Source: Neoarius graeffei (Eukaryota > Chordata > Actinopteri > Siluriformes > Ariidae). Taken from it: a DNA stretch of 64,000 nucleotides. The notes under the pieces were generated by a model. The model saw only the letters and a program-made list of their open reading frames with translations. It was not told the origin of the DNA and did no database searches. The stretch lies in contig NC_083578.1 of the NCBI RefSeq assembly GCF_027579695.1, forward strand, positions 1,833,768 to 1,897,767, given 5' to 3'. Position 1 is the first letter of the stretch; the number at the start of each line of letters is the position of its first letter. A program made the translations under genes and the position numbers. Below, piece after piece: positions 39,060-49,799 of the stretch.

Positions 39060-41793
39060 TCTACTCCATTTTGAATACACATATGTTTAAATACAAACTG
39101 TCTGTGTGTCGGTTTGTCCAGGACCGAGAGCTGAGACCTGAAGAGATTGAGGGTGAGTACAGATATTATACGCAGTGTGTGATTATAGTGTGTGTGTGAT
39201 TTTAGCGAGTGGGAAGCCATGACCTAAAAGTTAGAAAAGCAGCTTTGGGACCAAAAAATTTGCTGGTTTGATTCCCTGGACCGGCAGGAATGGCTGAAGT
39301 CCCCTTTAGTGAAGCGCTTAACCCTTAACTCCTCCCCAGACTGTTCTGGGTGTGTTGTACATTGCTCTGGATAAGAGCGTCTGCTCAATGCCTGTAAAGC
39401 CTCGGTCATAACCGGCCGTACATGCTCCTACAGCTGGTCTACGTGCAAAAAACGCAAGAAACGCACGGAGGGCGCGCGTGTGACGTGCTGATTTTCGAGC
39501 CGTAGACCGGCCGCAGAGGTTCTTTGTCATGTCAAACAAACTCTACGGGCGCTTACGTTTTTTTCAGGTTGCAAGACAAACTTACGGCCAACGTGTGTCT
39601 TCCTCCACGAACAAAAAAACGCAGCGATTTGGGAAACGCCAAAAATCGCACGGCCAAAAAATCGTGCGTCCGGTTGTGACCTAGGCTTAATGTGATTATA
39701 TAACAGTGTTCTCCCCAGACCGCTTTTGTGTGTCAGGGCCGACACGCCTAATTTCATGCTGGCATGCTTTAAATTTGCTGACATGCTATTTTTTTGCAGA
39801 CACACTATTTTTTTTTTGCTCCGACACTCACTGAAAAATCATGTCAGATTTCTACCTTGCGATGTTTGGGGCATATTTTAAAGAAAAATCAGTGTTTTGG
39901 GCCAGTTTGCTGCCATGATGCACTCAGGCAGACCGGAAATCCCCCTGGGAAATCCCCAGTCACAACAAACGCCCTCAATCACTTTGCTGCTGCACTGGTA
40001 CCACGACGCTTCAGTGCGCCAGTGAGCACCCTTGCACTGATATCACATTTACATTAGCTACCATCGCTACCCTATACCAGGAGGACAAGCAAACTTTGTT
40101 TACATACTGTTCACATACTGAAGCCAAGCAAAGATGTCCGGCGTCTGTTGCCTGAAGAAAACTACAGCTAAAAATGTTCTACTACCAGATTACTTGGATA
40201 ATCTTAGTCAGAAAGAAGCGAAGGATAGATATACATGGAAATTAGAGTTTATTAGTGGTTGTGATCCGTACAAAATTCCTCGAAATGACTGGAGTGACGG
40301 TGCAGATTTGTGGCCTAGCGTTAGCTACATGTTGGAATATACATTCTTTTTCCCAAAGAGTCCCAACACAGAAGAACAGTTAAAAAACTATAAAAGCAAG
40401 AAAGCCTTCTTTGTGTAAAGTCTTTTTCCCGACATCAGCTTTTGGGAACAGAATGTTGCGAAAGCCAAATCATTTACTCTCAAAGGACTTCAACCTGAAC
40501 TGTGGGCTGGATCTTATTCCCACCCCTCCATGTCTCAGCAACCCCATAGACACCTAGTTACACAGCTATCAGCACTTGATCACTTATACAGTGATGCTTA
40601 TTATTGTTAAAACAATATCTGAAGTGTTATTTTTTTGTTAAGTAACAAAATATCTTGCTCTAGACTTTCAAACAATGTTGTAAGATTTTATTTTCATTTT
40701 ATCTAATAGTGGCTGGTACAGTAATTACATTATTAATTAATACAGTAATTGCATGTACTAATAACAGTATTATTGCTCAAACATGCTGTTTATTCTTTTT
40801 TTTATTCATCTCATCTCATCTCATTATCTGTAGCCGCTTTATCCTTCTACAGGGTCGCAGGCAAGCTGGAGCCTATCCCAGCTGACTACGGGTGAAAGGC
40901 GGGGTTCACCCTGGACAAGTCGCCAGGTCATCACAGGGCTGACACATAGACACAGACAACCATTCACACTCACATTCACACCTACGCTCAATTTAGAGTC
41001 ACCAGTTAACCTAACCTGCATGTCTTTGGACTGTGGGGGAAACCGGAGCACCCGGAGGAAACCCACGCGGACACGGGGAGAACATGCAAACTCCACACAG
41101 AAAGGCCCTCGCCGGCCACGGGGCTCGAACCCGGACCTTCTTGCTGTGAGGCGACAGCGCTAACCACTACACCACCGTGCCGATTATTATTATTATTAGT
41201 TTCTAACTGCAACAGAACTCATTTAAATGTTTGGTTAGTGGTGTTCTGGCAGTGGTTCAGGGAATAAAACAGCATTATTATATACGACATTGTTGTCAGA
41301 TGATGACTTTATTCATCGCTCATGTGAACCCCATGCTGCAAACCACAGCGTCACAGACCTCACCTTGTTGTAGCAATCTTTTCAACCATGTTAACAGTAA
41401 AAAGTGACAGTGTCAATACCACCATAAAATGCTCCTAAAAGTCACCAGATGCCATCAAATGGGCTCCCTTTTTTCAGACCTCCTCTCCTACTCTCCCCCC
41501 GCACATCTACATATTCTCCATCCTACAGGCCACACACCCAAAAGTTAGGGCTTTATTTTAATCCTGGGGAGAACACTGGTATAGTGTGTGATTATAGAGA
41601 CAGAGACTGTGTATGTAATTATAATATGATTATACTGAGTGTGTGTTTTCAGAGATTGTGTGATCATAGCGAGTGTGTGAATCTCGGGAGTGTGTTTGAA
41701 ATTATATTATTGTAGTATGATTATATTGAGTGTGTGATACTTGCAAGTGTGTGATTTCAGGGATTGTGTTATTATGGCAAGTGAGTGATTATA

Positions 41794-41856
<63 letters not shown>

Positions 41857-42001
41857 ACTCCGTGAAGCATTTAAAGAGTTTGATAAAGACAAGGATGGCT
41901 TTATCAGCTGTAAAGACCTGGGGAACTGTATGAGGACGATGGGCTACATGCCCACTGAAATGGAGCTGATCGAACTGAGCCAACAGATCAACATGAACCG
42001 T

Positions 42002-42032
<31 letters not shown>

Positions 42033-42111
42033 TGTGTGTGTGTACAGTATAATAATAGTATATATGTGTTAGTGGGAGGTCATCCAGATATTGATGAGGT
42101 TGTGGGGTTCA

Positions 42112-42180
<69 letters not shown>

Positions 42181-45100
42181 GTGGGAGGTCATGTGGACTT
42201 CGATGACTTTGTGGGACTGATGGGACCGAAGCTTTTGGCAGAAACAGCCGATATGATCGGAGTGAAGGAGCTCAGAAACGCTTTCAGGGAGGTGAGAAAA
42301 ACAACAACACACTTTTATTGTGATATAAACCATATTTTTCATAACTCATATTTATAAAAATAGTCTTCATAACTCATATTTATAAAAATATTTATTTTTT
42401 ACTCACTGTGTCAGTTTGACACTAATGGTGATGGAGAGATCAGTACAAGTGAGCTGAGGGAAGCCATGAGGAAACTGTTAGGCCACCAGGTGAGTGTGTG
42501 CATTTACTGTAATATGAGGCTAACACTAGCGCTAACACCACATAGCTGTTCAGTCATTTTATAATATGAACAATGTAAAGACATGGCGACTGTGGTAATG
42601 ACACAGGATTATCCGAAACATCAACATTTACCTCAGATATCTTGATAAACTACTTAGAAAAAGACTCTAAATGATTTAAATTCATTATAATTCCAGTTAG
42701 CATTGACCGCTAACCAAACTTCCATTGGAGCCGCCATTTTGAAACTTCTAAAGTGATGAATAGTGTAAGAGTTGGCCATTATTTGTTGATTTTTTTCAGG
42801 GTATTCACTATATTTTTATGGTTTATGATGTATTTCAGGTGGGCCATCGAGACCTGGAGGACATTCTGAAAGATATCGATCTGAACGGTGATGGACGTGT
42901 CGACTTTGAGGGTAAGAACTCTGATTTTTATAAAATATTTACCTCAGACTTTCAGTTTTGATCAGGATACAGATGAGTTAATGCTGTCTACTTCATATAT
43001 CAGCAGTTTTCATTTTTATTTCATAATAATCTTTTTATTGCTGTTTACTATATTATCATCTGTTTTACTGCAAGAATAAAATCATTTTTGAATACAATAA
43101 AATCAGTGGCGGCTGGTAGTCTTTCAAACAGGGGAGGCTGGTCGGTTACGATATTTCCAGATTTTAAAAGAAAAAAGAAAAAACATCAATTTTGCCCATA
43201 CTCTTGCCTCTGATCTGGCTGATTGTTGGCAGGGTCACAAACTGTGAAATAACAGGTTCTTTTGGCCCATTAGCCTACTGTCCAATATACATGATGGTGG
43301 TGTTGGGGGGGGTATATTTTAACATTTTATATTTTAAAATTGTGGCATGTTGTTTAAAAATTGATCATTATTGAAAGCAGCTCTTTGTCAGGAACCTCAG
43401 CAGTAACAGCAGAGTGTTCTGGAATAGGCACAAGCACTGACCTTGGGGAGCCAAACATAGAGCTGGGGGCCACACATTTCATTCAATGACACTTTCCCTA
43501 TATTTTACTTATTTTGACTGAGAAATGTTTTATTGACAATTTTGATAACCCTTCACTTTTAATCCAGGTCTGTAGTGTGAAATGTTCTCGGCTGTGTTTT
43601 TGTTTAAAAATGTTTTCCAAATTGTAGCTGTGTTTAATTCATATCCAGAAAAATATATATTCCAATATAATATACTCAGCATAAACATTTTAAATAGATT
43701 CTATATTTTTGGTCCATCCATGATATATTACTAAAGTAGCCTATTTACTGTTGTTGATGTGGGTCACTTGCTGTTAGCCAATTCACTTTCTCGTACCAGG
43801 AGAGCTGAAAGGAACGAGTATTATTCCCTACCTTTTTCACCAAGTCAGTTTGAGGCGTTGGTCTACCCTGCTCTTTAATTTTAATTTTTTCCTCGAAAGG
43901 AAGACTGGCAAATGGCTTCACCAAAATTAAATCAGCAATGCTTGGCCTCCGTGCGCAGCTTTCTTGCTAGCTGACTAGCCCCCTCAAGTTCAAGTTCAGT
44001 CACTCAAATAAACGAAATTTCTGGAACTAAGATAGCAAACTTGACAACACTACACTTTATTTACAGTGAAAATATATACAAACTAAAAAAGCTGGTAGAA
44101 ACCGTATGTAATGAATGAAATCGAAATGTAAGCTGATCTCTTACAATACACCACAGCACTTGCGAATCCGCATGGGACTGAACTGAAATTCACCGCTGCC
44201 TGTCTATATTTGAAACGAGCTGTCAATCAAAGAAAATATCCGGCCGCTTTCACCAATCACCAGTCTCCTCGCGGAAAGCTTTGCCATGTCCCTCCCACTG
44301 TGAGGCTGGGAGTCCGGTGGGCGGGCATTTTCGCAGTATTTGTCCAATAACCGTTTTGCATTTTGAGATTGAAAAGCGCAGAGCTCCCAAATGCCATTGA
44401 AGTGCACTGAGGCTGGGCTGCATCGCGCTGTCACAAGGGGGAAAAACTCACGCACACATTAGGCGAACTGGGGAAAGTTATAACGGAATGATTTCGCACT
44501 GTAGTGGGTTGAACGCATATATTTCTATGATTCTGGATCTGAAATAGCAATGTTATAAGGTCGGCTATAACATAAGCCTAGCGCAATTCATCCTACACGA
44601 TGTTTGTCATTTTTAGAGGAGGCTGAGCCTCCCTCGCTGTCTTAGAGCAATCGCCCGTGAATAAAATGTTTTGTCATCCAAGAGAAATTTCCATAATGAC
44701 ATTAGATTATATTTTATTTCTTGATTTGAACTGGATATTTAATATTTTATTGGTAAAAATAAGCAACTGATTGAAATATTACAGCAAAAGTGACTCACTC
44801 TTGTTTATTTCAGCTAATTCATTATAATTTTATGAATACTTTTATTATTTTTAATTAAATCTGTTTCATTTTATTCTATATTTGTGTGGGGGGGGTTTAC
44901 ATATTTTATCTTCTTATGTTCATGTTCATTTTATATATTTATATGTTTATTATGCGTTTTAATATATTTGCTTAATGCTTTTGTAATTTATTTTTTATTA
45001 CTTGATTATTCAGTAATTCTGAGCTACTGTGTGTATGAACAAAGCTGTATAAATATTTATATTAATATCCACAAACATATGTAGAATTTTCAACAGAAAT

Positions 45101-45450
45101 TCATGAATATAAAGAGAAATAAACTGAAATTTACTGTATGTATTAATTAGTATTTTTCAGTAGCATTATATTATAATATTTGGCTGTACGCTCTCGGCCC
45201 AGTTGCTCTCAATCAGGGCCCCATTTAACTGTCAAAACAAACCCTTCCTCAGTGCAAATTTATTCCACAAACAAACTATTAAAAAATTAGGCACATTAGT
45301 TAAATTGGTACAATAATATTCTGGGCAATTTATTTTTGAACTTTCTGTCTATTTTTAACTAAAATTGTCATAAGAAACTTACAGAATCCTGGAAGGGACA
45401 TGGAGGGGAAAAGATCAACTTTTGCAAGATCTTGCAAAACTTTGCAAAAC

Positions 45451-45494
<44 letters not shown>

Positions 45495-46439
45495 AAACAA
45501 ACAAAAAATAAAAACTTTTTCATTGAGATGAATGTATTTCCTGATCAGTTCGGTACAGTTGTGATGACTGTGTCTCCTGTGCTGAGTATCCTTCATATTT
45601 CTCACATTTATGTGAAAACTGTGCCATTGCCAAGCACTGAATTCATGTATTTATATTTGAAGCCAATCTCAAAATAAAATTCTTTAAAAGTTATGTGATA
45701 TTTCATCCATTTTTTTTTTTAATTTAGGTCAGTGTACTACTTCTTTGTCATTTTGGCAACATGAAACAGGGCTGTAGTGGAGGCTAAAAGCACCTAAACT
45801 GCGCTTACGTACCTCTTACATTTCTGAAATGGTGTGTGTACACCTTGAAATAACGTTTATGCAACGGTAAAATTTGCTAGCGTTAGTTTCCTACAGATTT
45901 ACCAGCACAAGTTGTAGTACACGCTCAGAAAATAAAGTACATTTTTGCACCTTAGGAGTACAATCACTTGTCACTGGGGCAGTACCCACTAAGGTACTTT
46001 ACTTGTCCTGTTTATATACTGCTAGGGACCATATATGTACCATTTTGGCCCTACAAAAGTACACATAGTTCCTTTCAGGTCCAATAATGAGCCCTAGGGG
46101 GTACATTAGTGTAGAGTGTATTTTGAGGAACAGAAATGGACTCCTACTGTACCCCTATTTCTGACAGTGTATATTCAAAATTACACTGCATTATCAACAT
46201 TTACAGTATTTAGACTGTGTGACCAATCACATCATCTCTCGTTAGAGGATCTGCACTGATGTCACTGTATGCGCATGTCACTGTGGTTACACCCACTGAG
46301 GGAAAGTCTTCCGTTCTGAGTGGCGGTGTTACCATTCAGCTCAAACGCCGTGAAAACACACAAAAAACAAATTTACAAAATGGATTTGATGTCTTAATAT
46401 TTGAGGCCAATCTCAAAATTGTATGAACCTTTCCCTCTG

Positions 46440-46504
<65 letters not shown>

Positions 46505-46884
46505 CCACTGCTGTTGTGTCCATGTTGCCGAACTGACACGGATGTACATTGACCTAAATGAAAAACTTTGCGAGATTTCAAAAAGGACCGTCATTTTTCC
46601 TCCATGTCCCTTCTGGGCCTCCATAGATTCCAGGTGATGTTATTTACAGGTGTAATAACTTTGATAATGCTGCTAACTTGTGTTTTTCACCACTAACAAA
46701 ATGAGAAAAGTCTGGATCCCTTTGCTTCATGGACCTTATGTTAAAATAAATCATATTTCTATCACACAGGTGATGCTCAGATTAGTTAGAGCTGAGTGTT
46801 AGATTGGTAGCTATCCATGAATAAGCTCTCATCCATGTTTCTTTGTCCTTCTGTGTAGAGTTTGTGCGCATGATGTCCCGATGA
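22718..46884 (+). CDS. cabp1: CABP1/caldendrin, neuronal EF-hand calcium-binding protein (7 coding exons)
   Basis: Exons 22718-23383, 39122-39152, 41856-41999, 42182-42291, 42415-42489, 42839-42911 and 46859-46884 join into 374 residues (human caldendrin has 370). CaBP1 is a calmodulin-like sensor that modulates voltage-gated Ca channels and IP3 receptors. EF-hand 1 is [12 protein letters not shown] (242-253, with D at position 12, as in the family). EF-hand 2 (about 277-290, [12 protein letters not shown]) lacks the usual ligands and is expected to be inactive. EF-hand 3 ([12 protein letters not shown], 319-330) and EF-hand 4 ([12 protein letters not shown], 356-367) are canonical. The long basic and Ser-rich N-terminus marks the caldendrin isoform. 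The start chosen is ATG 22718; ATG 22730 in the same frame is possible. The short-isoform exon (MGNCVK type) was not found. Intron 1 is 15.7 kb. Confidence 0.95.
23905..24102 (+). mobile_element. SINE (family B), short copy in cabp1 intron 1
   Basis: The tRNA-like head has GGTTAGAGAAGCAGC and a B box GGTTTGATTCCC. The body has CCCTTGAGCAAGGC and ends GCTCTGGATAAGAGCGTC. No clear target duplication was found. Confidence 0.7.
24957..25035. repeat. (GT)n-(GA)n microsatellite
   Basis: About 20 GT units followed by about 20 GA units in cabp1 intron 1. The intron around it (23384-25960) otherwise holds only the family B SINE and AT-rich sequence. Confidence 0.95.
25965..26505 (+). pseudogene. LINE reverse-transcriptase C-terminal remnant
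   Basis: In broken frames the sequence reads [45 protein letters not shown] and [17 protein letters not shown]. This is the conserved C-terminal tail (LRWFGHV.RR) of many non-LTR retrotransposon polymerases. The W is a stop here, and 5' sequence is missing. Clade not assigned. Confidence 0.65.
26691..27105. repeat. Cluster of three GT/CA microsatellites
   Basis: (GT)n at 26691-26760, (CA)n at 26875-26926 and (GT)n at 27049-27105, immediately before the 29-bp array. Confidence 0.95.
27195..37612 (+). repeat. 29-bp minisatellite, about 359 units, in cabp1 intron 1
   Basis: Every unit has CTCTCAGCCCATCAG, then A/T-variable GAACAC or GATCAC, ACC, and a variable CGTA/CGCA/CGCG/CGTG/CATA, then CTG. 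Unit length is essentially constant. The first three units and the last unit carry CCAAT in place of CCCAT, as do a minority of interior units. Marker variants repeat at 82-unit (2378 bp: 30718 and 33096), 72-unit (2088 bp: 32731 and 34819), 18-unit (522 bp: 27441 and 27963) and 12-unit (348 bp: 36061 and 36409) offsets, showing large segmental duplications. All three forward frames stay open throughout (about 3450-3510 codons) because the unit has no stop in any frame. Confidence 0.97.
37640..37995 (-). mobile_element. SINE (family B), long copy
   Basis: Read on the minus strand it has a tRNA-like head with B box GGTCGATTCCC, the CCCTTGAGCAAGGCACC body, a GTGTTCACTGCTTCAGATGG segment and an AAAGGCTTCTTCTTCT tail. 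A (CA)n tract interrupts it at 37722-37748. Confidence 0.7.
38220..38284. repeat. (CT)n-(GT)n microsatellite
   Basis: A CT run switches to a GT run. Similar tracts follow at 38415-38470, 38574-38612, 38636-38680, 38869-38918 and 39008-39056, all in the last 1 kb of cabp1 intron 1. Confidence 0.95.
39122..39152 (+). CDS. cabp1: cabp1 exon 2: 31-bp microexon
   Basis: The acceptor is TTGTCCAG|GACC and the donor TTGAGG|GTGAGT. It encodes [10 protein letters not shown], the conserved linker before EF-hand 1, and ends in phase 1. Confidence 0.92.
39209..39694 (+). mobile_element. SINE (family B) in cabp1 intron 2, split by a MITE
   Basis: The head (GTTAGAAAAGCAGC, B box GGTTTGATTCCC) and 3' part (GCTCTGGATAAGAGCGTC) match the copy at 23905. 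The 3' end resumes after the MITE. Confidence 0.7.
39398..39687. mobile_element. Harbinger-like MITE (TAA target duplication)
   Basis: Ends AGCCTCGGTCATAACCGG and, inverted, AGCCTAGGTCACAACCGG are flanked by TAA at 39395-39397 and 39688-39690. The uninterrupted SINE at 24090 reads CTGTAATGTGATT, which confirms the insertion point and the 3-bp duplication. It is 290 bp with no ORF. Confidence 0.85.
40134..40418 (+). pseudogene. Transposon-associated ORF fragment, 94 residues
   Basis: It starts [14 protein letters not shown] and contains [18 protein letters not shown], then [19 protein letters not shown] and [16 protein letters not shown] recall this N-terminal module from large uncharacterised fish and invertebrate proteins found with mobile DNA, some with a YqaJ-type nuclease domain further on. 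Here it stops after the module, and no downstream continuation was seen. Function unknown; most likely a captured or truncated exon. Confidence 0.4.
40806..41182 (-). mobile_element. SINE (family A) nested in the hAT-like element
   Basis: Full-length minus-strand copy with B box (GGTTCGAGCCCC) and a (GAGAT)n tail. Target duplication unclear because both flanks are AT-repeats. Confidence 0.85.
41580..41795. repeat. Degenerate GTGTGATTATA tandem repeat
   Basis: About eight units of roughly 22-30 bases of the type GTGTGTGATTATAGCGA. The same motif is seen at 39165-39205 and at 24102-24150, so the transposon stack at 39209-41578 sits inside this repeat. Confidence 0.6.
41796..41853. repeat. (TG)n forming the cabp1 exon 3 acceptor context
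   Basis: About 29 TG units end one base before the acceptor TAG. Confidence 0.95.
41856..41999 (+). CDS. cabp1: cabp1 exon 3: EF-hand 1 and entry of EF-hand 2
   Basis: The 144-bp exon encodes [14 protein letters not shown] through LSQQINMN. The acceptor TAG directly follows a (TG)n tract, with no normal pyrimidine tract, and the donor C|GTGAGT runs into another (TG)n. Confidence 0.95.
42003..42178. repeat. (TG)n tracts filling cabp1 intron 3
   Basis: Intron 3 is only 182 bases; TG runs at 42003-42045 and 42115-42178 make up more than half of it and adjoin both splice sites. Confidence 0.95.
42182..42291 (+). CDS. cabp1: cabp1 exon 4: degenerate EF-hand 2 and central helix
   Basis: Encodes [17 protein letters not shown] and [18 protein letters not shown]. 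The acceptor TTAG follows a (GT)n tract; the donor is GGAG|GTGAGA. Confidence 0.95.
42415..42489 (+). CDS. cabp1: cabp1 exon 5: EF-hand 3
   Basis: The 75-bp exon, 25 codons in phase 0, encodes [16 protein letters not shown] and AMRKLLGHQ. Acceptor GTCAG|TTTG, donor CCAG|GTGAGT. A direct repeat of about 35 bases (CATAACTCATATTTATAAAA) lies in the intron just before it. Confidence 0.95.
42839..42911 (+). CDS. cabp1: cabp1 exon 6: EF-hand 4
   Basis: Encodes [19 protein letters not shown] and RVDFE. Acceptor TTTCAG|GTGG, donor GAGG|GTAAGA. Confidence 0.95.
43104..44659. mobile_element. hAT-like non-autonomous element in cabp1 intron 6
   Basis: The left end is CAGTGGCGGCTGG and the right end, inverted, CACGGGCGATTGC. 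A perfect 8-bp duplication AATAAAAT lies at 43096-43103 and 44660-44667. It is 1556 bp with no recognisable transposase. Confidence 0.82.
45451..45490. repeat. (CT)n microsatellite
   Basis: About 20 CT units. The rest of intron 6 between 44668 and 45919 is AT-rich with nothing recognised. Confidence 0.95.
45920..46169. mobile_element. Mariner-like MITE
   Basis: Ends CACGCTCAGAAAATAAAG and, inverted, CACTGTCAGAAATAGGGG are flanked by TA on both sides. It is 250 bp and non-coding, with GTAC-rich palindromic interior. Confidence 0.65.
46441..46501. repeat. (GT)n microsatellite in cabp1 intron 6
   Basis: About 30 GT units. Confidence 0.95.
46859..46884 (+). CDS. cabp1: cabp1 exon 7: C-terminus
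   Basis: Acceptor GTGTAG|AGTTTG. Only 26 coding bases, giving EFVRMMSR and stop TGA 46882-46884, identical in type to the mammalian C-terminus. Confidence 0.93.
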
Positions 46885-47159
46885 AGGAGCCAAAACTTTT
46901 GCACATTGCACACTAAACCCTGACCCCTTACTTCCTGCTGGCTGGAGGAGACGAGACGAGATGAGATGAGGATCGTTAAAACGTTTATCACGTGTGCAAC
47001 TGATTGATATGCATTTGTTCTGATCATCCAATCAGCGATCGTCTGACAGGAAAGTACACGTGAAAACATTTTAGCGCAGATCTGAGAATAACAACACTGT
47101 TGTAAAGAGAAGCTTTAATGAGCCTGAATTTTAAAAAAATGAAAAACTGGAAGAAGAAA

Positions 47160-47205
<46 letters not shown>

Positions 47206-49221
47206 TAGCTGAGTGTTTCTGCACTTTTAAACCTGGTCTCATGTCCATCTATGTCGTAGAGAACCAAAGCTCTCTCATTAATCACGGCAATATTGTGTCT
47301 GTCTTAATTTGTCTTGTTTGTATATCAGTGTGAGTCTGAGTCGCTGAGGCCATGTCCCAAACGCTAATCGAAGTGCACTAGCGTTAGTTTAAAGTCGTAC
47401 TCTGTGATAGTTTAATTTCACTCATTACATCTCCAGGAGGATTAAAGTGTTTACACGCAATATTAAAGCTTGTTCAGAAGGAAACTTCTGCATCACTGCC
47501 ACTTTATTCTTCAGAAATCACAGAGTGTGCCTTTAAAGTCAGAGCTGTCCTGATGTGTGACGTCACACCGCACTCCCCCTCCCCCCGCACACACTTCCTC
47601 CAGACTCTTAAAGGGACAGTGCAGACAAAAATAAAATGTCCACAAAGTTTCCCTTTAATCCACGTGCACTCGATCTTCTCCGAAGTTTGCATCTTTATCA
47701 CGTCATGTGTCTCGATAGCACAACTTGTACATAAACAATCTCAGTAAATAATATATAAGAAATATACATAAAAAAGTAACAAAAAGACAACCAGTTTACT
47801 ACAATTTAACATTTTTACAGTAATAAAGCGCCCCCTGGTGGTGGTGATGAAGCGTATACTGCAATATGTTTGTCTCTTTGCATTTCTTGGTTTATAGCTG
47901 CTATAAGGATTAGCAAAATGTTCTGTTTTAAAGTTAAAGTTTTGTTTTTATCAATATTGTTTTTTAATGCTAGCGGGATATGAGCTATGCTAAGTGCATG
48001 TGCTTTAAACTTGTGTTAATTATTTGATGTTTTTTTCTCATATAGCATGATGTTTAAAAAAATGTAAACTTATTACCACACCACTTTCTGAGGAAGGAAG
48101 TGATTTTGAAGATTTTTAGCTCCAACTGTAGATTTACATGTGCAGATGTAATGCACTATTGTTACACTGCTGGCGATGTGCTTCTGTTGCGTATTAGCTA
48201 CAGGAGCCTATTAGCTCCAGTAAAAGATGAAAGAAGCAAACAGCAAAAACCTACAACTTACAAAAATATATACTGTAAATCTTGAGATAAAACTGTGGAC
48301 GTTGAATTTTTGGACAGACTGTTTCTTTATTTCATTCTTGCTGCTCCTGAGCAAAATCATTTGCGTCATTTGGATCAGACTTGACGTCAATCTCTACTTT
48401 TATTTCTTTACTATCACCTAATAGATGTGGCAGTGCAGTTTTAATCTGCATTTCAAGCCGCTTTTAGTGCACACTTGTTAACTTCCCTGAACAACCCACC
48501 AGGAAGTGTGTCACCTATGATATACGGATTAGCATAAAACCTTTGGTTGAATTATACAGTTGCACAAAAGTTTAGCAGTATTAGCTAATAAAGCCAATTA
48601 CCTAAACACAGTAAACACAGCAATGCACTAATGTTAGCCAGCTAGCTTGTCTCCAGCAGTAGCTATCTCATGTTACACAGCTAGCCACGTTCATAAGCAA
48701 GCAGGCTAACATTAGCTAAACTACAACATTGTGCAGCTAAACCAGTCATTTAAACCTGTGCTAAGCAGGACGTTCAGTGATACATGTGGAAAAAAGGCCG
48801 ATTGTGATGTCATATGATCAAGTTTGTGATTGGCCAAGTAAGTTTAACTGAAGCTCCGCCCTTACTGATAAATGGAATTGTGTCATTCAGGAAAATCCAA
48901 ATACGAGTGTGTGGCTTGAGAACAATGTAGCCAAAGCCATGTTCATGTCATCAAATGTTTTGAACATGCGCCATTTTGAAAGGGAAACTGTCAGAAATTG
49001 CAGTAAAGACTTCTGGGTACATTGTTCTCCTAAAGCCTAGAGACTTGACCCTTCACACACACTTCAGTTGAGGTAATAAAGCTGGAGGACAAATGAATTT
49101 AACCGAGGGGAAGTGAACAAGGGAAGCAGTATTGGAATACAGCCTTTATTCTCCAGTGAACGCATCACTGAGACATTTCCTGCATAAAATAAAATGATAA
49201 AACAACTCTGAACCTTGAACA

Positions 49222-49262
<41 letters not shown>

Positions 49263-49480
49263 TGGTGAGATGTCATTATGTTGTTTTGTCTTTATCGTCA
49301 TTTGAACGTTGATGTTTTGTCATTTTGATGTGATGACGTTTTGTTGTTATCTCGTCACGTGTTTGTCGTAGAAGTGCAATCTGTTTAATTTCCCGCATGC
49401 CAAAAAAACACCTCTGCACTCATGATGTAACATCGTGATTTTAATAAATTATAGCAAATAAAGTACATTTATAATTCATG
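46885..49480 (+). other. Presumed cabp1 3' UTR and downstream spacer
   Basis: No coding exon was seen. (CA)n lies at 47162-47202 and (GT)n at 49224-49260. Candidate poly(A) signals are AATAAA at 47822-47827 and a pair at about 49443-49463. Where the transcript ends cannot be decided from sequence. Confidence 0.4.
47828..47842 (-). promoter_or_regulatory. CTCF-like motif downstream of cabp1
   Basis: On the minus strand the bases read ACCACCAGGGGGCGC, a very close fit to the CTCF core. Confidence 0.45.
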
Positions 49481-49719
49481 ATTCTGCCTCATCACCTCTT
49501 TACTGATTTGACTGTGGTGTTAGAGAGAGAGAGAGAGAGAGAGAGGAAAAAGACAAGAAAAGGAAGAGGAAACACATGAAGCAGAGAAAGGAGAAGAGGA
49601 TAAGGAGGAAGAAGAGGACAGGGACTCTCCCAGTGATGGAGTAGGATGCTGGAGTTGTCATGGCAACGAGCATCTACGTACATGGGACCAAAGGGGTTTT
49701 AAAGCTTTCACTGGGCATT

Positions 49720-49734
49720 GCTGCCCCCTGCTGG
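49720..49734 (-). promoter_or_regulatory. CTCF-like motif between cabp1 and mlec
   Basis: On the minus strand the bases read CCAGCAGGGGGCAGC, essentially the consensus core. Confidence 0.45.
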
Positions 49735-49799
49735 TCTCATGACACTCCTCACCTTATTTCACTTTGAGTTTATTGTTTCCAAACCTGGGAGTGTCAGTC

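Larger units (their letters stand above)
39704..41578. mobile_element. hAT-like element carrying an ORF fragment and a SINE
   Basis: Both ends read CAGTGTTCTCCCCAG in inverted orientation. The flanking octamers agree only partly, so the target duplication is not secure. It holds a 94-codon ORF (40134-40418) and a family A SINE (40806-41182). No hAT transposase is recognisable. Confidence 0.6.
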
